From the NCBI RefSeq assembly GCF_016765695.1, contig NZ_JAETGO010000044.1, forward strand, positions 1 to 64,000: a DNA stretch of 64,000 nucleotides, read 5' to 3'. The notes beneath the pieces were generated by a model. The model ran no database searches. It was not told the origin of the DNA and saw nothing but the letters and a program-made list of their open reading frames with translations. Every line of letters starts with the position of its first letter. Within the stretch, counting starts at the first letter, position 1. Of this stretch, positions 8,643 to 18,891 are shown piece by piece. Both the position numbers and the translations under genes were made by a program. This DNA is from Sporosalibacterium faouarense. GTDB lineage: Bacteria > Bacillota > Clostridia > Tissierellales > VENL01.

Positions 8643-9866
8643 GTGACTGAAAAACTTTATAGAGAAAACCCGTATTTAAGAGAACTCACAGCTAAAGTTG
8701 TGAAAAAACAGTATAAAAAGGGAGCCTTTCATATTGTCCTTAATCGAACCATATTCTATCCACATCTATCAGGTGGACAACCTAAAGATATTGGAACAAT
8801 GAACGACGTGAAGGTTATAGACGTATATGAAAAGGATAACGATATTGTTCATGTAGTTGAAGATGACATAATCGGAGATGAAGTTATTTTAAATATAGAT
8901 TGGAATACAAGGTTTACCCATATGCAACAGCATACTGGTCAGCATATTCTATCTACTGTTTTTAGCAAATTATATAATGGTAAAACAATTGGGTTCCATC
9001 TTGGTAGTGAATTTGTCTATATAGATATAGATCTTCCTGAATTAAAGGATTCAGATATCAAAAAAATAGAAGATTTTGCTAATAAAGTAGTATTTTCAAA
9101 TTTTGAAGTGAAAGCTTACTATATTGATAAAAATGATGTATCAAACCTACCTTTGAGAAAGCAACCTACTGTTGACAGTAATATTAGAATTGTAGAGATA
9201 AATGATATAGATTATACTCCCTGTGGAGGAACTCATATGAGAAACACAGGTGAAGTCGGTCTCATAAAGATAAGAAAATGGGAAAAATATAAGGGCAATA
9301 TTCGAGTTGAATTTATATGTGGAAATAGAGCTTTAGAGGACTTTAGATGGAAAAATAGTCAAATCAATGAAATTTCTAATTTACTGTCTGTTAAAGATAT
9401 GGATTCACTAGAAGGCGTAAAAAGGATCTATGATGAGAATAAAGACCTTATGAAGAAAGTGAAGGACTTAAAGGTGAAACTAGTGGATTACGAAATAAAA
9501 GACTTAATCAGCAACTCTTGGGATTATAATGGAATAAATATTGTTTCTACAATATTTACAGATACAAGTTTCAAGGATGTGAGATATATGGCTACACAAA
9601 TCATTGAAAATTATAATTCGATTGTTTCAATGGGTGTTGTAGAGGATAATAAATGTCAAATAGTCCTTGGTAGGTCAAATGATATAGAATTAAATATAAG
9701 AGAGATTTTTAATGATGTTATTGGAATAATCAATGGTCAAGGTGGTGGGAATCCCAAAATGGCCCAAGGTGGCGGTTCAAGAGTTGAAAAATTAGAAAGA
9801 TGCATCGAAACTAGTCTAAAGCTAATTGAAAGCGAGCTATATAATAATTTAAAACCAAACGTTTAA
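8643..9866 (+). CDS. alaX: Alanyl-tRNA editing protein (AlaX-L type)
   Basis: A stand-alone trans-editing enzyme that hydrolyses mischarged tRNA(Ala), mainly Ser-tRNA(Ala). 407 residues with a GTG start preceded by GAGGTG. The zinc-binding editing motif is in HMQQHTGQH and the second half-site in CGGTHMRNTGEVG; the C-terminal DHHA1-like segment contains NGQGGGNPKMAQGGG. The length with DHHA1 matches the long AlaX class. Third gene of its operon, starting ten bases after the lipoprotein gene. Confidence 0.92.
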   Translation: MTEKLYRENPYLRELTAKVVKKQYKKGAFHIVLNRTIFYPHLSGGQPKDIGTMNDVKVIDVYEKDNDIVHVVEDDIIGDEVILNIDWNTRFTHMQQHTGQHILSTVFSKLYNGKTIGFHLGSEFVYIDIDLPELKDSDIKKIEDFANKVVFSNFEVKAYYIDKNDVSNLPLRKQPTVDSNIRIVEINDIDYTPCGGTHMRNTGEVGLIKIRKWEKYKGNIRVEFICGNRALEDFRWKNSQINEISNLLSVKDMDSLEGVKRIYDENKDLMKKVKDLKVKLVDYEIKDLISNSWDYNGINIVSTIFTDTSFKDVRYMATQIIENYNSIVSMGVVEDNKCQIVLGRSNDIELNIREIFNDVIGIINGQGGGNPKMAQGGGSRVEKLERCIETSLKLIESELYNNLKPNV

Positions 9867-9891
9867 ATAGAGTATATTGAATGCAAAATTA

Positions 9892-9937
9892 AGCAGGGTT
9901 AAATCCAGATAATTTGGATTTAATCCTGCTATTTTTA
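9892..9937 (+). terminator. Terminator of the 7123-9866 operon
   Basis: Long near-perfect stem (AGCAGG..TTAAATCC / GGATTTAATCCTGCT) followed by ATTTTTA. A strong intrinsic terminator on the plus strand. Confidence 0.92.
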
Positions 9938-9994
9938 CTATCAAATATAATGGCTATCAATGTTCAATGTCATATTATGCCTAATATGCGTTTA

Positions 9995-11623
9995 CTATCG
10001 CTCAAATACAACCTTTCCTCCTAACATAGTCATATCAACCCTTATATCCTTTATACTTTCCTCTTCTATTTTCATAATATCATCAGATAATATTACTAAA
10101 TCTGCTAACATACCCTCTTCAATCTTCCCCTTAATATTTTCCTCATAAGTACTATAGGCAGAATTTGTAGTATATAGCTTAAGTGCATCGTAAATATCTA
10201 AACATTCATTTGAGTTCCAGCCACCTTTAGGATTTTCCTTCAAATCTTTACGAGTTACAACAGAATATATACCTAAAATTGGATCAAAGGGTTCAATAGG
10301 ACAATCAGAGCTACCTGATAAGTGAATACCTTTATCCATCATTGTTTTCCATGCATAGCTAGTCTTTAATCTATCATTACCAACTCTCTCTTCTGCCATA
10401 TACATATCAGTTTTCATGAATATTGGTTGTACATCTGCAATAACATCTAATGTCTTGAATCTATTAAATATTTCACTAGATGCTATCTGGGCATGAATTA
10501 TTCTATATCTTGGATCTTCCTTAGGATATTCCTTTGTTAATTTAGCATATATATCTAAAATTTGATTCATACATCTATCACCAATTGCATGTACTGCTAA
10601 CTGCAATCCATTTGTATGGGCCATCTTTAAAACTTCATATATTTCTTCATCTTTATAAATTAAAACTCCATATGTGCTTTCATCATCACTATAGGGCTCT
10701 TCTAGAGCAGCTGTTCTCGATCCCAATGAACCATCAGCCAAAATCTTTAATGGACCAAACCTCAAGTTTGCATCACCATCTCCAGTCTTAATATCTAGCT
10801 TTAAAAATTCCTTTAATTTATCGGTATCTTTTAAAAGCATTTGAAGGTTAATTCTTGCATTCAAATTACCTTCTTCCTTCAAAAGCTTATAAGCATCAAT
10901 TATTTGAGTATAGAATTTCACATGGGAAAAGTCATCTGTTTGAATAGATGTTAATCCCACTTCATTTGCCTTTTTGATACCAATATATATTAATTCTTTA
11001 ACTTTATTTATATCTTCCAACATGGGTATTTTATCATATACCAAGTATAAAGCATTCTCTCTAAGAATCCCTGTAGGTTCCCCCGTATTAGGATCTCTGT
11101 CAATTCTTCCACCTTTAGGATCCTCTGTGTCTTTATCAATTCCTGCTAATTCCAAAGCCTTTGAATTAACTAAACAAATATGTCCACAAGCTCTAGATAA
11201 AAATACAGGTCTATCATCTATTATTCCATCTATATCTTCTTTACTAGGTAATTTTTTATCCTCAAAATATATGTGATTCCAACCAAACCCAACTATCCAG
11301 TCTCCAAATACCTTTAGTTCTTCATTCTCTCTAAAGCTTTTCAACTCATTTTTAATATCAGTTATAGAAATCATATCAAAAAGATTAACTTTATATTGAG
11401 ATAAGCTATAATTAAAAAGGTGTAAATGACTGTCATTAAACCCTGGCAAAAGAGTTCTACCATTTAAATCAATTTTTTCAGTGTTTTCATCTATTAGATT
11501 TAAGCCTTTTTCATAATCACCGCAAAAAACTATCTTACTATTCTCAATCAAAACTGATTCTACTTCCCTTTTCTTGTCATCCATCGTTAGAATACTGCCA
11601 TTATATAAGAATTTTTTACTCAT
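9995..11623 (-). CDS. Amidohydrolase of the YtcJ type
   Basis: 542 residues, the usual size for YtcJ/amidohydrolase family 3 proteins. Metal-site and family signatures include LPGFNDSHLHLF near residue 60, ILADGSLGSRTAAL in the middle, LAVHAIGDR, and SGSSDCPIEPFDPILGIYSVVTR toward the end, with a closing beta-sandwich segment. The ATG at 11623 follows AGGAGGG. Members hydrolyse C-N bonds in small substrates; the physiological substrate here is unknown. It stands alone between divergent and convergent neighbours. Confidence 0.88.
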   Translation of the reverse strand: MSKKFLYNGSILTMDDKKREVESVLIENSKIVFCGDYEKGLNLIDENTEKIDLNGRTLLPGFNDSHLHLFNYSLSQYKVNLFDMISITDIKNELKSFRENEELKVFGDWIVGFGWNHIYFEDKKLPSKEDIDGIIDDRPVFLSRACGHICLVNSKALELAGIDKDTEDPKGGRIDRDPNTGEPTGILRENALYLVYDKIPMLEDINKVKELIYIGIKKANEVGLTSIQTDDFSHVKFYTQIIDAYKLLKEEGNLNARINLQMLLKDTDKLKEFLKLDIKTGDGDANLRFGPLKILADGSLGSRTAALEEPYSDDESTYGVLIYKDEEIYEVLKMAHTNGLQLAVHAIGDRCMNQILDIYAKLTKEYPKEDPRYRIIHAQIASSEIFNRFKTLDVIADVQPIFMKTDMYMAEERVGNDRLKTSYAWKTMMDKGIHLSGSSDCPIEPFDPILGIYSVVTRKDLKENPKGGWNSNECLDIYDALKLYTTNSAYSTYEENIKGKIEEGMLADLVILSDDIMKIEEESIKDIRVDMTMLGGKVVFER

Positions 11624-11832
11624 TCTTACCCTCCTTTTTCATTTAAAAAACATATATATTGTGTAATATCAATTGTTCTGGGTAAATATTATTTATTCTA
11701 GTCTTCAAATAATATAGTTTCAAGTATAAAAACTATGTTTTTTTTAAATTATAATAATTATAACACATTATTGGTATCGTTAGAATACTATGTAATGAAA
11801 CCCTTTTTTAATATGAATTATAGGAGGTAGAC

Positions 11833-12306
11833 ATGAAGGATATCGTTGTAAAGAAGCTAAAGGAAAGAGGCGCATCAATTGAAGAGATGGCAGAACTGGT
11901 TTTTGAATTACAAAAAGATTATTTAGATATAACTATGGATGAAGCAATACAAAATGTTAAAGGTGTGTTAGATAAAAGAGAGGTTCAAAATGCCATACTT
12001 ACTGGTTTAGAGCTTGATAGATTAGCTGAAGAAGGCTTAATAGAGGAGCCCTTATTATCAATAATTCAAAATGATAAATCTCTATATGGAATAGATGAGG
12101 TTTTGGCTTTAAGTATAACTAATGTATATGGCTCAATTGGATTTACAAACTTTGGCTATCTAGATAAAATAAAGATAGGAATTATTGGGAAAGTCGATAA
12201 ATTAGGCAAGACTACTGACCAGGTTCATACCTTCCTAGATGACCTAATTAGTGGTATAGTCGCAGCAGCTTGTGCTAGAATTGCTCATTCTCACGGTGAT
12301 AATTAA
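11833..12306 (+). CDS. PgpA-like phosphatase (YutG family)
   Basis: 157 residues matching YutG, a soluble member of the phosphatidylglycerophosphatase A family. Visible family features are LELDRLAEEG, the GIDEVLALSITN motif, IGFTNFGYLDK and the closing HTFLDDLISGIVAAACARIAH helix. The Asp residues in these motifs form the proposed phosphatase site. A role in phosphatidylglycerophosphate dephosphorylation is known only for some relatives and is inferred here. The ATG at 11833 follows TAGGAGGT. Single-gene unit closed by a terminator at 12330. Confidence 0.85.
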   Translation: MKDIVVKKLKERGASIEEMAELVFELQKDYLDITMDEAIQNVKGVLDKREVQNAILTGLELDRLAEEGLIEEPLLSIIQNDKSLYGIDEVLALSITNVYGSIGFTNFGYLDKIKIGIIGKVDKLGKTTDQVHTFLDDLISGIVAAACARIAHSHGDN

Positions 12307-12329
12307 AAGTATTAAAAAACTAATTATAG

Positions 12330-12364
12330 ATGACCTTGTATATTGATATACAAGGTCATTTGCT
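12330..12364 (+). terminator. Terminator of the PgpA-like gene
   Basis: ATGACCTTGTATA / TATACAAGGTCAT stem with a short loop followed by a T-rich tract; it lies between convergent genes and may also serve the minus strand. Confidence 0.88.
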
Positions 12365-12373
12365 TTTACTTTA

Positions 12374-13390
12374 TTATAATTTAATTGCTCTTTCATATTG
12401 TTCTGGAATTGATATCTTAATGCCTTTTCTCATTGCCTCATGTATAGGCCAATAGGGGTTTCTTAAGAGCTCCCTTCCTAATGCTACTAAATCTGATCTA
12501 TGATTTGAGATTATTTCTTCGCTTTGTTCATAATTTGTTATCCATCCAACTGCAATCGTTGGAATATAACACTTTTCTTTTATTGTTTCAGAGTATTTTA
12601 CTTGATAACCAGGATAAACATTAATATCAGCTATATCTATTCCACCTGAACTTACATGAACCATATCTATGTGTTCCTTAATGTTATTAATCATATCTAC
12701 TATATCCTTAACCTCTAATCCACCCTCTAGATAATCGTCTGCGGAGACTCTAATCCAAATTGGTTTTTCCTTTGGCCAAACTTCTTTAATACTATATATG
12801 ATTTCCTTTAAAAACCTTGTTCTATTTTCTAAGCTACCTCCATACTCATCATTTCTTTTATTAGCAATTGGTGATAAAAACTCATGTATTAGATAACCGT
12901 GAGCAGCATGAATTTCTATTGCATCAAAACCTGCTTCATCAGCTCTTCTTGCTCCTTCTTTAAATGCATTAATTACATTTTTTATTTCATCCTTAGTTAT
13001 CTCTTTTGGTACTGAATATTTATCACTGAAATCGAAAGAGCTCGGAGCAACAGTCTCTACTTCATTTACTCCACATTTTCTTCCAGCATGGGCTAGTTGT
13101 AGGGCCATTTTTGTCCCCTTATCTTGACATTCATTAACCAATTTGCTTAAACCATTTATATGACTGTCATCCCATATCCCTAAATCATTGGCTGAGATCC
13201 TTCCATTAGGTACCACAGCTGTGGCTTCAACAATAATCAAACCTACTTGACCTATAGCTCTACTAGTGTAATGGGTCATATGCCAATCATTAACATATCC
13301 TTGATTATCAGCAGTGTACATACACATAGGAGGCATAACAATTCTATTCTTTAGCTCCATATTTTTAATATTATATTTTTCAAAAAGCAT
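12374..13390 (-). CDS. namA: NADPH dehydrogenase, old yellow enzyme family (YqjM/NamA)
   Basis: FMN-containing ene-reductase of 338 residues, exactly the size of Bacillus YqjM. Signatures: MKNRIVMPPMCMY-like start (KNRIVMPPMCMYTA), QLAHAGRKC, EIHAAHGYLIHEFLSP with the His pair that binds the substrate, NKRNDEYGGSLENR, and VALGRELLRNPYW at the C terminus. The ATG at 13388 is chosen over an upstream GTG that directly abuts the ribosome site. These enzymes reduce activated C=C bonds and detoxify electrophiles; the natural substrate is unknown. Confidence 0.92.
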   Translation of the reverse strand: MLFEKYNIKNMELKNRIVMPPMCMYTADNQGYVNDWHMTHYTSRAIGQVGLIIVEATAVVPNGRISANDLGIWDDSHINGLSKLVNECQDKGTKMALQLAHAGRKCGVNEVETVAPSSFDFSDKYSVPKEITKDEIKNVINAFKEGARRADEAGFDAIEIHAAHGYLIHEFLSPIANKRNDEYGGSLENRTRFLKEIIYSIKEVWPKEKPIWIRVSADDYLEGGLEVKDIVDMINNIKEHIDMVHVSSGGIDIADINVYPGYQVKYSETIKEKCYIPTIAVGWITNYEQSEEIISNHRSDLVALGRELLRNPYWPIHEAMRKGIKISIPEQYERAIKL

Positions 13391-13473
13391 TGTATTAATC
13401 ACTCCTTTTCTCCTATATATTACCCAATGAATGTAATAAAACTACAAAGGAATCAAATTAAATTTTAATAAAA

Positions 13474-13513
13474 AAGCAGCATGCATCCAATAAAGATAGA
13501 TACCATGCTGCTT
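13474..13513 (-). terminator. Terminator of the aminopeptidase gene
   Basis: AAGCAGCATG / CATGCTGCTT stem followed on the minus strand by a run of six T, placed 60 bases after the pepP stop codon. Confidence 0.9.
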
Positions 13514-13572
13514 TACTTCTGCATTTTTAACTGATTAGTTGAATCAAATAATATTATCTTACTAAGACTAAT

Positions 13573-14814
13573 TTATCTATTCATAAAATCTTCAATTTCT
13601 TCAACTGATTTTATAATATCTTTGGATAAGTTCTTATATCCATCCTCAGTAACTAAAATATCATCTTCAATTCTAATACCTATACCCTCGTTAGCTATAT
13701 AAAGACCAGGTTCAACTGTAAATATCATTCCTGGTTCTAGTTTCACATCACGATTTCCTACATCATGAGTATCTAGCCCTAGGAAGTGACTTACTCCATG
13801 ATAATAATAATTCTTTATTTCTGAGTCTTCCTTAATTAAACCTATTTTTTTACACTCTTCAGTTAAAACTTTAGTAGTAATTTTGTTTAATTCGGTAAAA
13901 GGAAGTCCTGGTTTTACTGCTGAAATAGTTTCTTCCATTGCTTTTAAAACAATATTATAAATTTGTTTTTGTCTCTCAGTAAATTTACCATTTACAGGGA
14001 AAGTCCTACTGATATCAGCACAATAATTGTCATACTCTGCTCCTAAGTCAAATAATATCAAATTATCATTTTTAGCTTCATTTTTATTTTCAACGTAATG
14101 AAGAATTACTGCATTTTCTCCTGAAGCAGCAATTGTTTTAAAAGCATTATCCTGAGCTCCTAGTGATTTTATAGTAAAGTCAAAATGAGCTTCTAACTGA
14201 TATTCTTTAACTCCTGGCTTAAGATTTTCCATTATACTCTTAATACCTTCACCAGTTATTTCAACAGCCTTACTAATTTTTTCAACTTCTTCATCTGATT
14301 TAATTACTCTTAATTGAGCAATATCACCATGTATATTCTTTATATTTAGATATGGATATCTGTCTCTGCTTTCTTTAGCAAACTTTACACCTAAGGTATC
14401 TAGTTCATCCCAACCTCTTTTTTCTAAGTCCACATATAAATTTTCAAATGAATTCACTAATAAAAGTCTACTGAAGAAATCTTTAAATCCATTAACATAC
14501 TGAATTTTTTCAATTCCAGATGCATTTTGTGCTTCTTCTTTTCTCATTCTAATGCCTATCCACTTTTCTATGTCTGGATTTACCTCTTCAATAAATAGAA
14601 TTTCTTCAACCTTTGAATTTCTTTTTGTAATAAGTAATATGAAGTTTTCCCTTTCAACTCCTGCTAAATAATAGAAGTTTCTATTCACTGTATATTTATA
14701 CCCTTGGTCAGCACTTCTTTGAGGAGCAGATCCTGAAAATAAAACTAACACAGAATCATCTTCTAGATTGTCTATTATATTCTTACGATTATTAATAAAA
14801 AAGTCTTTATTCAC
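13573..14814 (-). CDS. pepP: Xaa-Pro aminopeptidase (M24B)
   Basis: 413 residues. The N-terminal aminopeptidase-P domain (about residues 1-150) is followed by the pita-bread catalytic domain. Metal ligands are seen in FDLGAEYDNYCADISRTFPV, HGVSHFLGLDTHD, VEPGLY and GIRIEDD. It removes an N-terminal residue preceding proline in cytosolic peptide turnover, which suits a peptide-fermenting organism. The start is a GTG (14812-14814) preceded by GGAAGGTGATAAT; an overlapping ATG is out of frame. Confidence 0.94.
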   Translation of the reverse strand: MNKDFFINNRKNIIDNLEDDSVLVLFSGSAPQRSADQGYKYTVNRNFYYLAGVERENFILLITKRNSKVEEILFIEEVNPDIEKWIGIRMRKEEAQNASGIEKIQYVNGFKDFFSRLLLVNSFENLYVDLEKRGWDELDTLGVKFAKESRDRYPYLNIKNIHGDIAQLRVIKSDEEVEKISKAVEITGEGIKSIMENLKPGVKEYQLEAHFDFTIKSLGAQDNAFKTIAASGENAVILHYVENKNEAKNDNLILFDLGAEYDNYCADISRTFPVNGKFTERQKQIYNIVLKAMEETISAVKPGLPFTELNKITTKVLTEECKKIGLIKEDSEIKNYYYHGVSHFLGLDTHDVGNRDVKLEPGMIFTVEPGLYIANEGIGIRIEDDILVTEDGYKNLSKDIIKSVEEIEDFMNR

Positions 14815-14928
14815 ATTATCACCTTCCTATTCCTTAATAGATAAAAATAATATATCCCTACTATTTTTATTCTCACTTTAGAAACTATTCTATATTAAAG
14901 CCAATATTCCTTCAATAATTACAGTTTG

Positions 14929-15234
14929 TTAAAGAATGTTAAAAACCTTATCTAATCTTGTTAACTTAAACACCTTTTTAACATTTGAATCATTTATAGA
15001 CTGTAACTCTAATATCTTATTATTTTCAGCACATTTCTTATGCAATGAAACTAATACTCCTAATCCAGTACTATCAATAAAGCTGCATCTTGAAAAATCT
15101 ACTATTATCTTTTCTTGGATTTGCTGAAAATACTCATTTATCTCTTTTCTAAACTTATCAACCTCATCAAGTGCAAATTCTCCAACTAAAGCTATGGTAA
15201 TTTGTTTATTATCTTCAGTTTTAATGTTTATCAT
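14929..15234 (-). CDS. STAS-domain protein (anti-sigma-factor antagonist type)
   Basis: 101 residues forming a single STAS domain. The phosphorylatable serine lies in [14 protein letters not shown], the SpoIIAA/RsbV signature. Its ATG (15232-15234) overlaps the last codons of the chemoreceptor gene at 15221, indicating translational coupling. That pairing suggests it works with the receptor or with a partner kinase encoded elsewhere, rather than with a sigma factor; no RsbW-like kinase is in the window. Confidence 0.88.
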   Translation of the reverse strand: MINIKTEDNKQITIALVGEFALDEVDKFRKEINEYFQQIQEKIIVDFSRCSFIDSTGLGVLVSLHKKCAENNKILELQSINDSNVKKVFKLTRLDKVFNIL

Positions 15235-17245
15235 CAGCCTCACCTCTTATTTTAAATTTTGAAACTAATTCATCCAAGTCACATGCCAAATTGCTTGTTT
15301 CCTCAGCAGATGAAGATAAGTTCTCTATAGCTGCCGTTTGTTCTTCAGTACTACCGGCAATCTCATGAGTACTAGAAACTGTATTCTCCGTGATTGTCGC
15401 TATGTTATTAATTAAGTCAACTATTTGGTCTGAAGTAGCAACTTCATCTTTAGTTAAATCAACTATTTCACCAATGTTTTTAACGGTCTTTTCAACGGCT
15501 TGAATAATTTCTACAAAAGAGCTATCGGTCTCATTTACAACCTTTACACCATTATCAACAGCATATTTATTTTCATCTACTGAATTTACCAAGTCATCAA
15601 CTTTACTAGTTATTTCCTTAATTAGTGATGCTATTTGATTAGCTTCCCTTGTTGATTCTTCTGATAATTGTCTTACTTCTTCTGCTACTACTGTAAATCC
15701 TTTCCCATGCTCACCTGCTCTAGCAGCTTCTATAGAAGCATTTAAAGCTAAAAGATTAGTTTGCTCAGAGATTGAATTAATAGTATCAATTATACCTATT
15801 GCTTTATTAGTAATACTGTTTAAGCTATTAAGGGTAGTTATAGTTCTTTGGGTGTTTTCATTTATAGAATCCATGGCATTTACTGTTTCATTTACTTTGT
15901 ATCTCCCAGCCTCAGCTGCATTGAGAGTCAAATTAGAGTGCTCATTTAAAGATTCTGCCTTGTTTTTAGCTAATTGCACCAAACTAGAGAGCTGTACCAA
16001 TGACTGCGAAGCTTCTATCGTGGAATTATTTTGCTTATCTCCATTATTAGCTACTTCTTGAATACTTGCGCTAATTTCCTCAGTAGTTACACTAACCTGC
16101 TGAGATGAAGCAGCAAGCTCCTGAGAAGAAGAAGTCAATATATGAGAGGATTCCTTTAGTTTCTCAACAATGTCTGCTTGATTTGTTACCATTTTATTGA
16201 ATGATTCTCCTAAATCTCGCAATTCATCCTTTGATTTAATATTTGCTTTAACAGTTAAATCTCCTTCCCCAGCCTTACTCATTCTATCTTCTAGTAATCT
16301 TATAGGTTTAACAATTCCGAAATTTGTATAAATATATGCGAATATCATAGCTAAAATAATTGAAATTAAAGCTATCCAAATTGTTACATTTCTAATTTCT
16401 ATGGCCGGCGCCATATATTCATCGTAATTTGCCGTTATAGCAATTGACCAATTACCTGCTGGGGCAAAGCTAACAAATTTTTCTACCCCTTCATATGTAT
16501 AAAACCCTTCTGAGGTTTCTCCCATCTTCATCTCTTCTACCAAATCTTTGAGCGACTTATTTTCCGTGTCACTTAGGTTTTCTGAAAACACCTTTTCTCC
16601 TACTGGATGATATACAATCAAACCATCCTTGTCAATCATATAGCTATATCCGCCTTCTCCTACTTGTATTTTTTCCGGGTGCTTAGTAATTTGGTCAAAT
16701 TTAACACTTCCTAATAATACACCAATAATTTTGTTATTCTCCTCTATAGGTACACCAACAGCTATTACTGAATTGCCTGTATCCTTTGAAACAATAACAT
16801 CACTTATAGTTACAGATCCACTTGAGAAAGCATCCTTTATATACTTTCTATCACTTAAATCATACTCTTTATTTTTATCACCACTGGCTACAACGGAATG
16901 CATACTAGTATCAACAAGTACCAAACTTTCTAAGATATCAGAATTAGACTGATATAGTTCTTCAAGATATCTATAGGCACCATCCTTATATGCATCACTC
17001 TCTGTCATTAATAAATATCTTAATTTTTCATTTAAAGCAGTATTTTCCACAACTCTAGTCAATGAATCTAAGGTCATTTCAACATTTTCTGCTGCAAGCT
17101 TTATTTCCTTATTTAGCTGATCTTCAATTGTTGTTTGCAAAGAATTCGAAGAATTGAAATAGGATATTGTCCCCAATACTGCAATTGGAATTGTAATTAA
17201 AATAAAAATACAAACTAGTAATTTAAATCTTAGATTTATTCTCAT
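15221..17245 (-). CDS. Methyl-accepting chemotaxis protein with dCACHE sensor
   Basis: 674 residues: N-terminal membrane helix (about 5-30), extracytoplasmic double-CACHE domain (about 35-285), second membrane helix, HAMP domain and a cytoplasmic signalling domain with the hairpin tip [31 protein letters not shown] region. Segments such as [12 protein letters not shown] and GVLLGSVKF are typical of CACHE domains that bind amino acids or carboxylates. The ATG at 17243 with AAGGTGGGG is preferred over upstream in-frame candidates. It is coupled to the STAS gene and preceded on the same strand by a TauE-type permease. Confidence 0.93.
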   Translation of the reverse strand: MRINLRFKLLVCIFILITIPIAVLGTISYFNSSNSLQTTIEDQLNKEIKLAAENVEMTLDSLTRVVENTALNEKLRYLLMTESDAYKDGAYRYLEELYQSNSDILESLVLVDTSMHSVVASGDKNKEYDLSDRKYIKDAFSSGSVTISDVIVSKDTGNSVIAVGVPIEENNKIIGVLLGSVKFDQITKHPEKIQVGEGGYSYMIDKDGLIVYHPVGEKVFSENLSDTENKSLKDLVEEMKMGETSEGFYTYEGVEKFVSFAPAGNWSIAITANYDEYMAPAIEIRNVTIWIALISIILAMIFAYIYTNFGIVKPIRLLEDRMSKAGEGDLTVKANIKSKDELRDLGESFNKMVTNQADIVEKLKESSHILTSSSQELAASSQQVSVTTEEISASIQEVANNGDKQNNSTIEASQSLVQLSSLVQLAKNKAESLNEHSNLTLNAAEAGRYKVNETVNAMDSINENTQRTITTLNSLNSITNKAIGIIDTINSISEQTNLLALNASIEAARAGEHGKGFTVVAEEVRQLSEESTREANQIASLIKEITSKVDDLVNSVDENKYAVDNGVKVVNETDSSFVEIIQAVEKTVKNIGEIVDLTKDEVATSDQIVDLINNIATITENTVSSTHEIAGSTEEQTAAIENLSSSAEETSNLACDLDELVSKFKIRGEADDKH

Positions 17246-17326
17246 AGTGTTTCCCCACCTTTCTCCTTGTAAGCTATTCTTAATTAATAGTCCTCTACCT
17301 ATGTTAGTCTTTAACACCATGCTTCA

Positions 17327-18091
17327 TTAAAAAATCACTCTATGTACTCCCAAAAGCTTTGCTGCCATAATCATTATAGCTACAAATATAATTCTACGTA
17401 TCCACTTATCCCCTTTATTTACTGCAAAATTACTTCCTATGTATGCTCCAATACCATTACCAATTGCTAATACAATACCCAAAATCCAGTCTATTTTCCC
17501 ATTAGCTATAAACACTACTAGCGACGATAGCATGTATATCCCTATTATAAAAACCTTTAAACTATTAATTTCAACTAAGGACTTACCTGTTATTAATCCC
17601 AATGTAAGAATAATAATAAAACCTACTCCAGCTTGGATAAATCCCCCATAAAAACCAACAAAGAAAAAGGCTATTACTGCAACAGCTTTCCTTATATTGC
17701 TTAGGTCTTCAATATCTATAGACTTAATTAAATTTTTCTCTGGTCTCCAAATTATTAATACTAATACTACCAACATTACAATACCGAGAATCTTTTCAAA
17801 TGTATTTCCCGATATATTTACAGCCATCTGTGCTCCAATTATCGACCCTAAAACTGCTGGAGCCCCTAACATAATACAGAATTTAGGATTAAAATATCCC
17901 TTATTCCTAAATGTATTTACAGCAACAAGATTTTGTACCATTAATGCAATTCTGTTTGTTCCATTCGCAACTGCAGATGGAAGTCCAGCAAATATTAATA
18001 CAGGTAATGTCAGTAATGAACCACCCCCACCTATAGTGTTCATAAAACCAGATAACATTCCTACTATAAGGATTAATATACCTTCTTTCAT
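17327..18091 (-). CDS. TauE/SafE-family membrane permease
   Basis: 254 residues with about eight membrane helices arranged as two repeats, each with a family motif (LSGFMNTIGGGGSLLTLPVL near the start; VGFYGGFIQAGVGF in the second half). The family exports or imports sulphite, sulphonates or other organic anions; substrate not predictable. Starts 13 bases after the histidine phosphatase gene and precedes the chemoreceptor by 82 bases, so the four genes 18655-14929 may form one transcript. Confidence 0.9.
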   Translation of the reverse strand: MKEGILILIVGMLSGFMNTIGGGGSLLTLPVLIFAGLPSAVANGTNRIALMVQNLVAVNTFRNKGYFNPKFCIMLGAPAVLGSIIGAQMAVNISGNTFEKILGIVMLVVLVLIIWRPEKNLIKSIDIEDLSNIRKAVAVIAFFFVGFYGGFIQAGVGFIIILTLGLITGKSLVEINSLKVFIIGIYMLSSLVVFIANGKIDWILGIVLAIGNGIGAYIGSNFAVNKGDKWIRRIIFVAIMIMAAKLLGVHRVIF

Positions 18092-18103
18092 CCCACTCCC
18101 CCT

Positions 18104-18655
18104 CTATCTCCATATCTGCACTGTATTAACTAATCTTTCATTTTCAAAAGTCAATTTATATATATCTGGCATCTCTAAGTCCTTCCAAAATAAAAAATCA
18201 AAACTTTTATCAAAATAATTCATTATAAGTACCATAATATTTCCATGAGTTCCTATTACTATATTTTTTTCATTGTACTGTTCTAATACTTTTCTCAAAG
18301 CATTTATGCCTCTTCTTTGAGCTATGTAATTAGATTCACCACCGTCCCATGAAAACGAATAATCTTCCCATACTTTTGTAATTACTTTTTCAAAATCATT
18401 CACTGACCTTTCAGCCAATTTCCTTTCCCTAAAATCATCTACTATAGTAATCTCTTTATCTAGATAACTAGCCAACCCTTCAACAGTCTCGATTGACCTT
18501 TTATAGGGACTTGATAATATATAGTCAATATTCTTCCGACTCAATATCTCAGTTACTCTCTGAGCATCTTTTTTGCCTATTTCTGATAATGGACGATTTA
18601 ATTCATCTTGAGTGTATACAGAATGAGCATGACGAACTAAATATATATTAGTCAA
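18104..18655 (-). CDS. Histidine phosphatase family protein
   Basis: 183 residues with the RHG-type catalytic motif as VRHAHSVYTQ near the N terminus, the second arginine in LSSPYKRSIETVEGL, a glutamate segment FRERKLAE and the second histidine in IGTHGNIM. Related to phosphoglycerate-mutase-like phosphatases such as PhoE and CobC; the substrate is not evident. First gene of a minus-strand group with the TauE permease. Confidence 0.9.
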   Translation of the reverse strand: MTNIYLVRHAHSVYTQDELNRPLSEIGKKDAQRVTEILSRKNIDYILSSPYKRSIETVEGLASYLDKEITIVDDFRERKLAERSVNDFEKVITKVWEDYSFSWDGGESNYIAQRRGINALRKVLEQYNEKNIVIGTHGNIMVLIMNYFDKSFDFLFWKDLEMPDIYKLTFENERLVNTVQIWR

Positions 18656-18891
18656 TCCACTTCCCCCTTATTATCTATAAAGGTATTCTACAAATAGCAA
18701 CTTATTTCCTGCAAAAAATACATAAGTTTACTTTTTATGCTAAAAAATTAAATATTATGACCATCTATAACTTACTCATTAATACTTAATATTTCACTAT
18801 TCTATTTTTAAGTTTTTCAAAAATAAAAAGAGAAAAAGAAGAGTTCATATTTATTATATGCCCCCTCCTTAAGAATCCTTTATATAATATA

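Noticed and set aside
14929-15234. Sporulation SpoIIAA
   Set aside because: No SpoIIAB or sigma-F gene follows; it overlaps a chemoreceptor gene instead.
17697-18218. Plus-strand open frame of 173 codons
   Set aside because: Antisense to the TauE permease and histidine phosphatase genes, no ribosome site and no family resemblance.
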